Shown here: piece after piece, positions 26,124 through 35,019 of the stretch
Layout of the letters: each line of letters starts with the position of its first letter
Position numbering within the stretch: the first letter of the stretch is position 1
Origin: CAYNHQ01 sp964397255
GTDB lineage: Bacteria; Bdellovibrionota_G; JALEGL01; DATDPG01
Direction: 5' to 3'
DNA length: 64,000 nucleotides
Assembly (NCBI GenBank): GCA_964397255.1
Contig: CAYNHQ010000001.1
Location: forward strand, 310,001 to 374,000
The notes under the pieces: model-generated
What the model was told of the DNA's origin: nothing
The model's database searches: none
Seen by the model: only the letters and a program-made list of their open reading frames with translations
Translations under genes and position numbers: made by a program

Positions 26124-26879
26124 TTGCGAGGGAAGGGGTTTCTTTCAGTAATATTAGTTTTTGTTCTTGGTTCAATGCCTGCCACAGGTCTGCTCGCGGA
26201 ACCCGATGACCCCCAGCCTGAAGTAGTCCCCAGTACGCCGGAAGTGGTACCGGAAATTCCACCGGTTGTGATTCCCCCGTACATGCCGCCTCGTAAGGAA
26301 AAAAAATATATTAATCGTGAAATGCTTGAGAATACCGGGGTAGTAGTCCTGATAACAGGCCTGAGCGTCGCCATTGTCAGAGGTTTGACGTATCTTATGA
26401 AAGGGGGAACAGTCTTGGCTCTCGCCGCACCGATTCCCATCATGGCTGACGATCTCTCGGGTGGGTATTTGCCTCCAATCGCTTGCCATACCGACGATCG
26501 TTTAGTTGTCCAACACGTTCTCGAAAAATATCCAAGGCTCGAATCGCGCTTCAACAGATATACGAAACTTGTCGACCGTCTCCGATTTGAAACCTCAACC
26601 GGAAACCGAAGAGATTCCGGTTATGTGGAACTCGCCGTTTTAGAGGATTTTCTCCTCCATGAAGATCGAAGTTGGCTTCGGCAGGCCGCTCGCGATCGTA
26701 TCGAGGGGCTCACTTCGAACGACCACGGATATCTCTATGCACTCGATGAAATATCAAGTCGAGAGGTTCGGAATGAAAGTCTTGCGCCTTACAATTACCA
26801 GGTCGCTGATTTTATTCTCTCTCGTGGGGCACAAATGTGCCACGAATACAATCTTGATCGTGGAGACATAGGCGGTTAG
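26124..26879 (+). CDS. Secreted protein of unknown function
   Basis: 251 residues starting at TTG 26124, with GAGGGGGAAGG just before it. The N-terminus (MRGKGFLSVILVFVLGSM) is a signal peptide, followed by a Pro/Glu/Val-rich linker (about 27-55) with PEVVP and PPVVIPP repeats, a charged KEKKY patch and a membrane segment near 70-90. The last 140 residues are polar and helical (LENTGVVV, then VVQHVLEKYPRLESRF) and contain two Cys. I do not recognise the family. It ends 12 bases before alaS. Confidence 0.6.
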   Translation: MRGKGFLSVILVFVLGSMPATGLLAEPDDPQPEVVPSTPEVVPEIPPVVIPPYMPPRKEKKYINREMLENTGVVVLITGLSVAIVRGLTYLMKGGTVLALAAPIPIMADDLSGGYLPPIACHTDDRLVVQHVLEKYPRLESRFNRYTKLVDRLRFETSTGNRRDSGYVELAVLEDFLLHEDRSWLRQAARDRIEGLTSNDHGYLYALDEISSREVRNESLAPYNYQVADFILSRGAQMCHEYNLDRGDIGG

Positions 26880-26882
26880 TCT

Positions 26883-26899
26883 CGCCCCATCATGGGGCG
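26883..26899 (+). promoter_or_regulatory. Inverted repeat covering the alaS start codon
   Basis: CGCCCCAT and ATGGGGCG form perfect 8-base arms about a single C. The second arm begins with the alaS ATG itself. As RNA it would fold the start codon into a hairpin; as DNA it is a dyad. E. coli AlaRS is known to repress its own gene through a palindrome near the transcription start, so an autoregulatory role is worth considering. Confidence 0.55.
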
Positions 26900-29537
26900 T
26901 ACATTAACTTCCGGTGAAATTCGGGAGAAATTCTTAAAATTCTTCGAGAAAAATGGCCATCAGCGTGTGGCAAGCTCACCCTTGGTCCCGCGATTGGATC
27001 CTACACTTCTTTTCGCAAATGCCGGGATGAACCAATTTAAAGGGGTTTTTACCGGAGAAGAAAAACGCAAATACAAGAGGGCTACGTCTTCGCAAAAATG
27101 CGTTCGTGCGGGCGGCAAACATAACGATCTTGAAAATGTCGGCCGTACGGCCCGACACCACACTTTTTTTGAAATGCTCGGAAATTTTTCCTTCGGCGAC
27201 TATTTCAAGAAAGAGGCCATTGGCTTTGCCTGGGAATTTGTAACTAAAGAACTCAAGCTCCCAAAAGATAAACTTTATGTCTCCATCTTTCGTGAAGACG
27301 AAGATGCTTTTGAGATTTGGAATAAGAAAATCGGTATCGATGCCAAACGGATCTATCGCTTTGGAGAGAGAGATAATTTTTGGTCTATGGGAGAGGTGGG
27401 TCCCTGCGGTCCCTGTTCTGAAATTTTCTATGATCAAGGGAAAGAAGCGGGTTGTGGAAAACCTGATTGCGACGTGGGCTGTTCCTGCGACCGTTATCTC
27501 GAGTTTTGGAATCTCGTTTTTATGGAGTTCGAGCAGAAGGCGGATGGCACAAGAGTAAAACTGCCCAAACCTTCGATTGATACGGGTTCCGGCCTCGAGC
27601 GGCTGGCCGCCATTGTTCAAGGGGTGAAAAGTAATTATGACACCGATTTGTTTCAACCCCTTTTGACCACGATCGCCGGACGGACCGGTAAAGAATATTC
27701 GAAGGAAGATGAAGAAACGCGTATCTCAATGCGAGTCATGGCGGATCACATTCGGGCGATCACGTTTCTCATTGGCGACGGGGCTCGTCCGTCGAATGAA
27801 GGAAGGGGATATGTCCTCCGACGTATTGTTCGCCGGGCCATGCGCCACGCGTGGAAACTTGGAATCACCAAGCCCTACCTTCATCAGCTGTCCCATGAAG
27901 TGGTGGAACTGATGGGAAAGGCCTATCCCGAATTACAGACGAATGGCCCATCTACCGCCGAAATCATTTGTGCGGAAGAGGAAAAATTCCATGGAACCCT
28001 GGACCGGGGACTTGCGATTTTGTCTGAAGAAATGACGAAGCTCCTGGCGTCAGGGAAAAATACATTTCCAGGAGACATTGCCTTTCGTCTTTATGAAACA
28101 TTTGGGTTTCCTGCGGACATGACAGCGGACATTCTTTCCGAAAAGAAAATTGTAATCGACCAAGCGGCATTTGAGGAAGCTTCGGCCGCGCACCGAGAAA
28201 AAGCCCGAGGAAGTTGGAAAGGTTCTGCCCAAAAAGCCATTGATTCGCTCGCGAGGGGCTGGGTGGCCAAGGGATTTCGATCCGAATTTCTCGGGTATCA
28301 AACGATCGCCTCCCCCGGCGTGATCAAACATTTGGTTCGAGACGGAAAAGAAGTGAACCAAGCCAAAATGGGGGAAGAAGTAGAGCTCGTGGCAGACCGA
28401 ACATCATTTTACGGTGAATCGGGCGGCCAGGTGGGCGATATTGGATCGATTACGGGCGATGGATTTTCAATCGAAGTCATCGACACGCAAAAGCCCGTAC
28501 CCGACATTATTGTTCACCGGGGACATGTCACGGAAGGTTTCATTTCAACAGGGGCAAAGGGGGAATTCAATGTCGATTCCGAAGCCCGATCCGCGACCGC
28601 CAAAAATCATACGGCCACTCACATGCTTCATGCCACGCTTAAGGAGATACTTGGGAGCCATGTCAAACAGGAGGGATCGCTTGTTTCGCCCGAGCGACTC
28701 CGTTTTGATTTCTCACACCCCGCGGCGCTCACTCCTGCTCAAATCAGCGCCATCGAACAGAAAATGAACGAAAGGATTTGGCTCGATTCGAAGGTGAAAA
28801 AGGAAATTCTTCCTCTCGAAACGGCACTAAAGTCGGGAGCAGTGGCCCTCTTTGACGAAAAATACGGCCAACAGGTTCGTGTTCTAACCATCGACGAATA
28901 CTCCAAAGAGCTTTGCGGAGGCACGCACCTTGATCGAACCGGCGAAATTGGTCTTTTTAAAATCATTCGGGAGAGTTCTGTCTCGGCGGGTGTTCGAAGA
29001 ATCGATGCGTTTACGGGATACCGGGCGCTTCATTATTTACAAGAAGGAGAATCAAAGTTGCGTGAACTGAGTTCTCTTTTAGGTACTTCCACAGAGGAAT
29101 TAGGTACGCGAGTCGATAAACTTCTTGCGCGTCAAAAAGAATTGGAGAAAGAAATAAAAAAATTAAAGAGCCAACCGGGTGGAAATGGTTCGGCGAATCA
29201 AAAAATTGAAACGCTTAATGGAATTTTCTTCCTTACTTCCGAAATTGAATCAGAAGATCCTCGTGAATTGCGTGAAATGGCGGATCGGCAATTGGAGAAA
29301 TTGAAAAGTGGAATTGTCGTCATTGGAGCCAAAAGCGCTCAAAAAGCCTCGCTGGTGGTTAAGATTTCGCGCGATCTCACACCTAAATTTGAAGCGAACA
29401 AGATGGTGTCCGCCGCAGCGAAGGTGTTAGGTGGATCGGGTGGGGGTCGCCCGGACATGGCTCAAGCCGGCGGGCCGAATGTGGACGCCCTCCAAGCCGC
29501 CTTCGAAAACATACGAAAAAGCGTTACATCGATTTGA
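26892..29537 (+). CDS. alaS: Alanine-tRNA ligase
   Basis: Charges tRNA-Ala. The N-terminal catalytic domain has FLKFFEKNGHQRVASSPLVPR, DPTLLFANAGMNQFKGVF and GRTARHHTFFEMLGNFSFGDYF. The editing domain has HTATHMLHATLKEILG, and the second zinc site CGGTHLDRTGE is present. The C-Ala region ends with GGSGGGRPDMAQAGG. 881 residues is normal. No ribosome binding site is visible; the start codon lies in an inverted repeat. The 3' end overlaps the convergent bamD-like gene by 14 bases. Confidence 0.97.
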   Translation: MGRTLTSGEIREKFLKFFEKNGHQRVASSPLVPRLDPTLLFANAGMNQFKGVFTGEEKRKYKRATSSQKCVRAGGKHNDLENVGRTARHHTFFEMLGNFSFGDYFKKEAIGFAWEFVTKELKLPKDKLYVSIFREDEDAFEIWNKKIGIDAKRIYRFGERDNFWSMGEVGPCGPCSEIFYDQGKEAGCGKPDCDVGCSCDRYLEFWNLVFMEFEQKADGTRVKLPKPSIDTGSGLERLAAIVQGVKSNYDTDLFQPLLTTIAGRTGKEYSKEDEETRISMRVMADHIRAITFLIGDGARPSNEGRGYVLRRIVRRAMRHAWKLGITKPYLHQLSHEVVELMGKAYPELQTNGPSTAEIICAEEEKFHGTLDRGLAILSEEMTKLLASGKNTFPGDIAFRLYETFGFPADMTADILSEKKIVIDQAAFEEASAAHREKARGSWKGSAQKAIDSLARGWVAKGFRSEFLGYQTIASPGVIKHLVRDGKEVNQAKMGEEVELVADRTSFYGESGGQVGDIGSITGDGFSIEVIDTQKPVPDIIVHRGHVTEGFISTGAKGEFNVDSEARSATAKNHTATHMLHATLKEILGSHVKQEGSLVSPERLRFDFSHPAALTPAQISAIEQKMNERIWLDSKVKKEILPLETALKSGAVALFDEKYGQQVRVLTIDEYSKELCGGTHLDRTGEIGLFKIIRESSVSAGVRRIDAFTGYRALHYLQEGESKLRELSSLLGTSTEELGTRVDKLLARQKELEKEIKKLKSQPGGNGSANQKIETLNGIFFLTSEIESEDPRELREMADRQLEKLKSGIVVIGAKSAQKASLVVKISRDLTPKFEANKMVSAAAKVLGGSGGGRPDMAQAGGPNVDALQAAFENIRKSVTSI

Positions 29538-30270
29538 TCTTGGCAAGAAGATCCTTCGCCTCGGCCTGATACTTTCCCGCACTTGTATCACCGGCAAGAG
29601 CGCTGAGGACTTTTTTGGCCTGTTCCAAATCCTTTAATTTATAGTAAGCAAATCCAAGCTTATATGTGGCTTCCGAACGAAGATCGCCGAAATCGGGGTT
29701 TGCCCTCACGGTTTCCAGGCGGAGTAACGCGGCCTGATAGTCGCTTTGTCGTAAATAAAAATTAGCCACATAAAGCTCGCGTTCCGCCAACATCCTTTTG
29801 CACTCAGCCATTTTTTTCTGCGCCTCTTGCACCTGGGGGGCATTCGGATAACTCAACGACAACTCATGAAACGAATCAATCGCCTTTTCCGTATATGTCT
29901 GATCGCGGTCGATACTGCTTGGAATACGATTGAATTGAGTCAGGCCAATTTGATAAATGATGTAAGGAATTTTTTCGTGTGTGGGGTGAAGTGTTCGAAA
30001 GGTCTGGTAACTCGCCTCCGCCGTGGCCCACTCCCTCTGCTCAAAATAGGCGTCGGCGATTTTTAACTCTGAATCAAGAGCATAGGGACTTTGGGGGAAA
30101 CGATTTCGAAGGCTTTCAAAAAAAGGAATGGAATCACTAAATTCATGATCGTTAAACAAAGAAAGTGCATGTTCGTAAAGTAGTTTGTCATCTTGAAACT
30201 GTTCCGGTGTCTTTGTGGAGCAGTGTATTCCGGAGATGGCCACAAGCAGAAGAACCCATAGTTTACGCAT
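29524..30270 (-). CDS. bamD: Outer-membrane assembly lipoprotein BamD
   Basis: Essential TPR lipoprotein of the BAM complex that inserts beta-barrel proteins. The signal MRKLWVLLLVAISGIHC ends at the lipidated Cys. Five TPR-like repeats follow, e.g. LYEHALSLFNDHEFSDSIPFF, FPQSPYALDSELKIADAYFEQ and NPDFGDLRSEATYKLGFAYYKL, with the BamD-type FRTLHPTHEKIPYIIYQIG. I start at ATG 30270; an upstream in-frame start at 30306 would spoil the signal peptide. 248 residues is usual. It is convergent with alaS and overlaps it by 14 bases. Confidence 0.88.
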   Translation of the reverse strand: MRKLWVLLLVAISGIHCSTKTPEQFQDDKLLYEHALSLFNDHEFSDSIPFFESLRNRFPQSPYALDSELKIADAYFEQREWATAEASYQTFRTLHPTHEKIPYIIYQIGLTQFNRIPSSIDRDQTYTEKAIDSFHELSLSYPNAPQVQEAQKKMAECKRMLAERELYVANFYLRQSDYQAALLRLETVRANPDFGDLRSEATYKLGFAYYKLKDLEQAKKVLSALAGDTSAGKYQAEAKDLLAKIKSM

Positions 30271-30316
30271 GGCGGCCAACCTACGCGTGGCACTTCTCTT
30301 CGTCAAAGATGTTTTT

Positions 30317-30345
30317 TTGAGTCGATGAGGAATTCAGCCCATAAT
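30317..30345 (+). promoter_or_regulatory. Putative promoter of the FHA gene array
   Basis: TTGAGT (30317-30322), 17-base spacer, CATAAT (30340-30345). The first FHA gene starts at ATG 30359, 13 bases beyond, without a clear ribosome binding site. Confidence 0.45.
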
Positions 30346-30358
30346 ATGAAACTCATTT

Positions 30359-31156
30359 ATGGCGTCTTCTTCTTCACTTACACGCGCAAAAGAACGTCAG
30401 CGCCTTCCCAGCCAATTGGGGGCTATCGTGGAATTCCTCAGCGGAGAGGAGCGCGGTAGGCGTGTTCCCCTTCTTTTTTCACGCACTGTATTCGGCCGGA
30501 AATTCGCCGATATTTTGATTCGAGACCCGAATGTTTCAGGTACACATTTTGCGATCGATTATCGCAGGGGAAAATTCAAAGTGACCGATTTGGGAAGCTC
30601 CAACGGCACATTCGTGGATGATCAAAAGGTCAAGGAGGTGGTTCTTGAAAAAGAAATGATTCTTCGCGCGGGGGAATCCACACTTCGGATCGTATTTAAC
30701 CCTGAAGAGGCGGAACAGCTTGTGGCGGCAATGCCTGCAATGACCCGGTGGTCGGAGGGGGGACTGACGGGACTTATTGAGGATGAATTTATTTCGTCAA
30801 ATGTGCATTCTCAAGATCGGACCATCGCCGTCAGGACTACGGAAGGAGGCAGTTCGATCATTCGGCTGACGGTGACACTTGGCGCCGATCGCGGAAAAAC
30901 ATTCACCTTTACGAAAAAGCAAGTCATCGTTGGAAGAATTGATACCGATCTGGTTCTGGCTGATCGCGACGTTTCGAGAAAGCATCTGCTTATTGAACGA
31001 CAAGAGGATCAGCAGATCCTTCTGCGCGATCTCGCTTCCAGTAATGGAACCTTTGTAAATGACCAGCGAGTCTCAAATTGTGTACTGGCCAGCGGCGATC
31101 GGATTCGAGTGGGAGGAACTACACTCGTTTATGAAGTAGAAAGGTCGACGCAATGA
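30359..31156 (+). CDS. Protein with two FHA domains (first of three)
   Basis: FHA domains bind phosphothreonine peptides. The first (about residues 30-115) has VFGRKFADILIRDPNVSGTHF and DLGSSNGTFVDDQKV; the second (about 165-255) has VIVGRIDTDLVLADRDVSRKH and LASSNGTFVNDQRV. Both keep the Gly-Arg, Ser, His and Asn signature. The 50-residue linker is hydrophilic. The stop overlaps the next FHA gene (ATGA at 31153). No kinase is encoded in the window, so the phosphorylated partner is unknown. Confidence 0.9.
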   Translation: MASSSSLTRAKERQRLPSQLGAIVEFLSGEERGRRVPLLFSRTVFGRKFADILIRDPNVSGTHFAIDYRRGKFKVTDLGSSNGTFVDDQKVKEVVLEKEMILRAGESTLRIVFNPEEAEQLVAAMPAMTRWSEGGLTGLIEDEFISSNVHSQDRTIAVRTTEGGSSIIRLTVTLGADRGKTFTFTKKQVIVGRIDTDLVLADRDVSRKHLLIERQEDQQILLRDLASSNGTFVNDQRVSNCVLASGDRIRVGGTTLVYEVERSTQ

Positions 31157-31914
31157 AGGACTCTCCCTTTCGGATCACCGTAACGGTGATGGAGGGACCC
31201 GACCGGGGAAAATCGTTCGAATTGACTACTGCTCGGCATGTGATCGGCAGACATGGCGCCGATCTTTTGGTTTCCGACAAAAAAGCTTCGCAAAAGCATG
31301 CATCGTTCGAAATCGAAAACGACAAGGTGACGCTTACCGATCTGAATTCAACCAATGGAATCATGGTCAATGGTCAGGAAGTCAAAAGCTGTGTGCTTAA
31401 GAATCTCGATGAAATTCAAATGGGTTTGAACCTGTTGCGAATCGTGATCGTGGAAGATTTGGAAGCGTTTCGCGCGCGGAATTCGTCCGCTGTAATAGAA
31501 AAGGAAGAAGAGACGGAGGGGCGAGACCTGGGACGTATGATTGACGATGAACTCCGTCGCTTTTCGAAATGGGACCTTTCGCATCCGGCGGATGAAACGA
31601 TCATGGCCTCGAAACCCCTTCGCTTTGCGATTGGCCTGGAGGTGATTGGAGGACCTGAAACGGGTAGAACGATTCGTATCCAACAAGAGAGAACCACCAT
31701 TGGTCGCGGAAAAGCGGACATCCATTTCAATGACGCAGACATGTCGCGAGTGCATTCCGAAATTGAGCTCATGGGGGGAAAAGCAGTCATTCGAGATCTG
31801 AAATCGACCAATGGGATTTATGTAAATGGCAAGAAAGTAAGCCGCGCTACGCTGGAAACAAATGATCAAATTCAGATCGGCGGCACCGTTTTTCGCTTTG
31901 TTGCGCAAGACTAG
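31153..31914 (+). CDS. Protein with two FHA domains (second of three)
   Basis: 253 residues with two FHA domains: VIGRHGADLLVSDKKASQKH with LNSTNGIMVNGQEV (about 10-95), and TIGRGKADIHFNDADMSRVH with LKSTNGIYVNGKKV (about 160-245). It has no membrane segment or enzyme domain. Its start overlaps the previous FHA stop. The array probably acts as a multivalent phosphothreonine scaffold; that is inference. Confidence 0.9.
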   Translation: MKDSPFRITVTVMEGPDRGKSFELTTARHVIGRHGADLLVSDKKASQKHASFEIENDKVTLTDLNSTNGIMVNGQEVKSCVLKNLDEIQMGLNLLRIVIVEDLEAFRARNSSAVIEKEEETEGRDLGRMIDDELRRFSKWDLSHPADETIMASKPLRFAIGLEVIGGPETGRTIRIQQERTTIGRGKADIHFNDADMSRVHSEIELMGGKAVIRDLKSTNGIYVNGKKVSRATLETNDQIQIGGTVFRFVAQD

Positions 31915-31955
31915 GCGCTCGGGATAGAACCAGCTATACTTTCAACGGGTTATCT

Positions 31956-33077
31956 TTGGCCAAAGCAGGAAAAAAAGTCGATCGCGTCGAAATGCAGGTC
32001 TCAGAAGTCATTCTCCGGTTTTTGGAAGGCGAGAATGAGGGAGTGGAAATTCGTGTGAATCCACCCCGAGAATTGACGATCGGCCGAAGTGAAGAATGCG
32101 ACATTTTTTTGGGTGAGAAAAAAATCTCCCGAAAACATTGCCGAATCGTAGTCGAAAAAGATGGAGTAAAATTGGTCGACCTTCAAAGCACGAACGGCAC
32201 ATTTCATAATTCAAAAAAGGTTTCGGGAGAAGTACCGCTCACCAACAATGATAAAGTTCGTGTCGGTACAAGTGTGATTCAGTTGACGATCGAGGAAGAA
32301 AAGGCGGTGATCGTCGAGGAACCACCCACAAGATCTGTTGCGGAGCGGGAGGCTCCCTCGATCGATTTCGACTCTTCGGATGAAAGCCTGGATTTTCCTT
32401 CGCCCAACGATGCGTCTTCAGGACCGATGTCCACTCCTAAAGAAGATTCTTTTTCTCTCGGATTCGGCGATGTGGAAGAAAACGCGCGGGTTTCTCATGC
32501 ACCTCGCAATGAGGCGGATGCAGAAGTTCGGGCCAAGCCTCTGGCCGGAAATCTCTCCGCGATGGGGTTGGCGGATTTGCTTCAGAATCTCGCGCAAAAT
32601 AAGAAGTCCGGCCTTCTGGTTCTCAATGCGGCCACCGAAGGGCGAATCGCCATCATAGATGGAAAAATCGCCAGCGCCCTGGCCGGAAATGCAAGTGGTC
32701 CGAAAGCGCTTTATCGAATGCTGAGTTGGAACGATGGCGATTTTGAATTTCTTCCCCTCCCTTCCGATTTCGATCCTCGCCGTGTGGAGACCCCGATGAA
32801 TGAACAGATGGAGAGTCTTTTAATGGAAGGATTTCGCCAGTTCGATGAACTCGAAAAAATTCGAAAAGCTCTTCCCTCCATGAACGCAAAGTTGTCCGTA
32901 AAGCGCCCACTTACCGCGCCCCTCTCTAAGCTTCATCCTCGGGTTCTGGATGTTTTACAAGTCATCATGAACGAAGGAAAGTTTCAGGATGTTCTTGACC
33001 AAAGCACGCTCTCGGATTTGGAGACGTCAAAAATTATTTTCTACCTGCTGAAGAAGGAATACATCAGCGCCTCTTAG
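31956..33077 (+). CDS. FHA domain protein with DUF4388
   Basis: 373 residues from a TTG start. N-terminal FHA (about 25-110: TIGRSEECDIFLGEKKISRKH, DLQSTNGTFHNSKKV), an acidic Ser/Asp/Pro linker (about 125-195), then a DUF4388 domain (about 200-290: SAMGLADLLQNLAQNKKSGLLVL, IIDGKIASALAGNASGPKALYRML, GDFEFLPLP) and a helical end. DUF4388 is typical of delta-type bacteria and often sits with receivers or FHA domains. A TATACT box at 31935-31940 lies 15 bases before the start. It is the third FHA gene in a row. Confidence 0.88.
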   Translation: MAKAGKKVDRVEMQVSEVILRFLEGENEGVEIRVNPPRELTIGRSEECDIFLGEKKISRKHCRIVVEKDGVKLVDLQSTNGTFHNSKKVSGEVPLTNNDKVRVGTSVIQLTIEEEKAVIVEEPPTRSVAEREAPSIDFDSSDESLDFPSPNDASSGPMSTPKEDSFSLGFGDVEENARVSHAPRNEADAEVRAKPLAGNLSAMGLADLLQNLAQNKKSGLLVLNAATEGRIAIIDGKIASALAGNASGPKALYRMLSWNDGDFEFLPLPSDFDPRRVETPMNEQMESLLMEGFRQFDELEKIRKALPSMNAKLSVKRPLTAPLSKLHPRVLDVLQVIMNEGKFQDVLDQSTLSDLETSKIIFYLLKKEYISAS

Positions 33078-33082
33078 AGGCG
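33068..33082. terminator. Hairpin between convergent genes
   Basis: CGCCTC-TTA-GAGGCG, a perfect 6-bp stem with a 3-base loop, covering the stop codon of the FHA-DUF4388 gene and facing the prepilin stop at 33094. It has no clear T-run, so its action as a terminator is uncertain. Confidence 0.4.
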
Positions 33083-33093
33083 AAGTGACTTAC

Positions 33094-33732
33094 TTATTCG
33101 ATTTCGTCCTGTCGGAAAATATCGGTTCGGTCGATAACTTTAATAAATACAGAACATTTTCCATCACCATCCTGGTCTCCCACAGCAGTTGCGTAGAACC
33201 AGTTGCTCGAGTTCGTGTTGGGTATTCCCAATCCATTTGTACCATTCGCCGAGTACGAAGGCGTTGAAACCGTGCAACCACCATTTCCTAGGCTCTGGAC
33301 ACCTGTGGGAGAAACGAGATAGGGATAGGACGAACCCGTATTCATGACACCGGCCGAGTTGTATTGGCCCGCCCGAATTTCGTATTGAAAGAAAACGTAC
33401 GATCCATCCGGAATCGCGCGACCCAGCTGGCTCCACCCATAGACACCTGTGGAAAATTGTCGTCGACCCCCGGTATCGCCCGGCTTGGGAACCGTACTTG
33501 GGCTGGGGCTAGCCATGACATAGGAATCGTTTTCAGAAAAGTATGTTTCCTCGTACATTCCGATCGAGCCAAGGTTGCTGACTGCCTCAGCCGTCCGCGA
33601 TTTTTTCACGTATTTCATATATTGCGGAAGCGCGATAGCCGCCAAAATCGAGATAATGGCGACGACGATCAAGAGCTCAACCAGTGTAAACCCAAGAATA
33701 GACGACCTTTTTCTGAAATTGGTTTTCATCAT
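33094..33732 (-). CDS. Type IV prepilin-like protein
   Basis: Major or minor pilin of a type IV pilus or type II-like pseudopilus. The leader MMKTNFRKRSSILG is cut before Phe in GFTLVELLIVVAIISILAAIALPQY, the classical prepilin signature with Glu at +5. The 200-residue globular part ends with Cys (near residues 170 and 205) that could form the D-region disulphide. There are two adjacent ATGs (33732, 33729); the longer is used. PilT is encoded at 25 kb. It is convergent to the FHA array and follows the AgmX-like operon on the same strand. Confidence 0.9.
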   Translation of the reverse strand: MMKTNFRKRSSILGFTLVELLIVVAIISILAAIALPQYMKYVKKSRTAEAVSNLGSIGMYEETYFSENDSYVMASPSPSTVPKPGDTGGRRQFSTGVYGWSQLGRAIPDGSYVFFQYEIRAGQYNSAGVMNTGSSYPYLVSPTGVQSLGNGGCTVSTPSYSANGTNGLGIPNTNSSNWFYATAVGDQDGDGKCSVFIKVIDRTDIFRQDEIE

Positions 33733-33753
33733 GGGATCATCATTATAGCACAA

Positions 33754-35019
33754 TCAACCTCGCGAAGAGGCAGTGAAAATAAACGGGAATTTCACCGGCG
33801 TTGTTCCCCCTTTCGGTTTTGGAAAAATCCAGTTCCCAATTCTTGAGACAATACATCGCTCCACGCCAGTATCAGAGAGGCTCGATTCTTCAATTCCGAC
33901 ATTTGTCGCGCGGCCTTCCAAGTTTACCATGAGCTGCACGACCACTTTTCCGGAAAGGGTCGGCTTTCGTGAAAGCCCCCGCTCGTAACAATCGCGCAAT
34001 TGCGACGCATTTTGGTTAACGACATCCGTGAGCGCTTCGCGATTCATCGTGCCTTCCACTTCGAGCGTGTCGACCGACATGCGTGCTGACGTCGGAGCTG
34101 TTGCCTCCCGTTGAATTTCTTTAGAGGCGGCTACACTCCCCTTGGGTAAGCCGATATCCACGGCCTTGGGCACCGAGCCTACGTTTACCGAGCCAAAGCT
34201 CTTCGCTCCCTTGGCGATAATAGAATCGAGGCTTTCATTTTTTAGCGCTTTATCCAAATCACCGCTGATGGAGTTGGTTGAAAAGAGCTTTTCAAAAGGA
34301 GAGCCTTTTTCGCTCGGCTTTGTTCGCGACACCGCTGCAAGAAATCCGACGGCGGGAGGGGGAATTTTTGCCGGGGTCTGCTCCACTTTGCCTTTCGGAG
34401 CACTGTGGCGATTGATTTTGGGTTCCGGCTCCTTCGGTTTGGTAAGAATGATCCCTTCCGGAATGATAAGACGGGCAATCCGTCGATCCATGTCATCCCA
34501 TGTCTGGGGAGGAGGGGGGGGAAGACTTTTGATCGTGCTGAAAACGGCGATATGAAGCAGGAGCGAAATCAATAGTGCTGTGGCGTAGCTCTGGACCACA
34601 AGCCGTACCAACCGAAGATGCAATGGATGTAGAGGAAATTCCGGCTCCTTCGGAGCAGGCGCCTGCCAAAATTGCAGGCGAGATGCCCCAATGGAAATCG
34701 TTCCGGTTGTTTTGGGACCGATCACTACATACTGACCATTTCGATCTGTTTTGAGAAAACCCGAATCCGAAAGCGAAGCGATTGAAACCGGCTTGCCATC
34801 GATCGAAAGATCTCCCTTGAGATCGGACGTCACACGTAGGCAGAGATCCTGTCCCTTGCGGTGAAAGAGAATTCGTGTCGGCCCGGCACTGGCATCCATT
34901 AAGTAAATCGAACAACTGGGAAGAAATCCGGCCGTAATTTCTTTCGCGCCGTCGAATGTCCAAATGCTCTCTTGCTGGCGGGTTTGTGTACGGAGATGAA
35001 TTCGCATGGCCGCGGTCAT
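33754..35019 (-). CDS. AgmX/PglI C-terminal-domain protein with FHA-like N-terminus
   Basis: 421-residue inner-membrane protein in the style of the myxobacterial AgmX/PglI motility factors. N-terminal 115 residues look like a divergent FHA fold (ITAGFLPSCSIYLMDAS, DLSIDGKPVS). One membrane segment (about 137-158, SYATALLISLLLHIAVF), a Pro-rich stretch (PPPPPQ), a long periplasmic linker, and a C-terminal TonB-like domain (NREALTDVVNQNASQLRDCY, SGKVVVQLMVNLEGRATNV, CIVSRIGNWIFPKP) with two conserved Cys. Such proteins join a proton-driven ExbB/D motor to envelope partners. It overlaps the small gene upstream (TAATG). Confidence 0.85.
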   Translation of the reverse strand: MTAAMRIHLRTQTRQQESIWTFDGAKEITAGFLPSCSIYLMDASAGPTRILFHRKGQDLCLRVTSDLKGDLSIDGKPVSIASLSDSGFLKTDRNGQYVVIGPKTTGTISIGASRLQFWQAPAPKEPEFPLHPLHLRLVRLVVQSYATALLISLLLHIAVFSTIKSLPPPPPQTWDDMDRRIARLIIPEGIILTKPKEPEPKINRHSAPKGKVEQTPAKIPPPAVGFLAAVSRTKPSEKGSPFEKLFSTNSISGDLDKALKNESLDSIIAKGAKSFGSVNVGSVPKAVDIGLPKGSVAASKEIQREATAPTSARMSVDTLEVEGTMNREALTDVVNQNASQLRDCYERGLSRKPTLSGKVVVQLMVNLEGRATNVGIEESSLSDTGVERCIVSRIGNWIFPKPKGGTTPVKFPFIFTASSRG

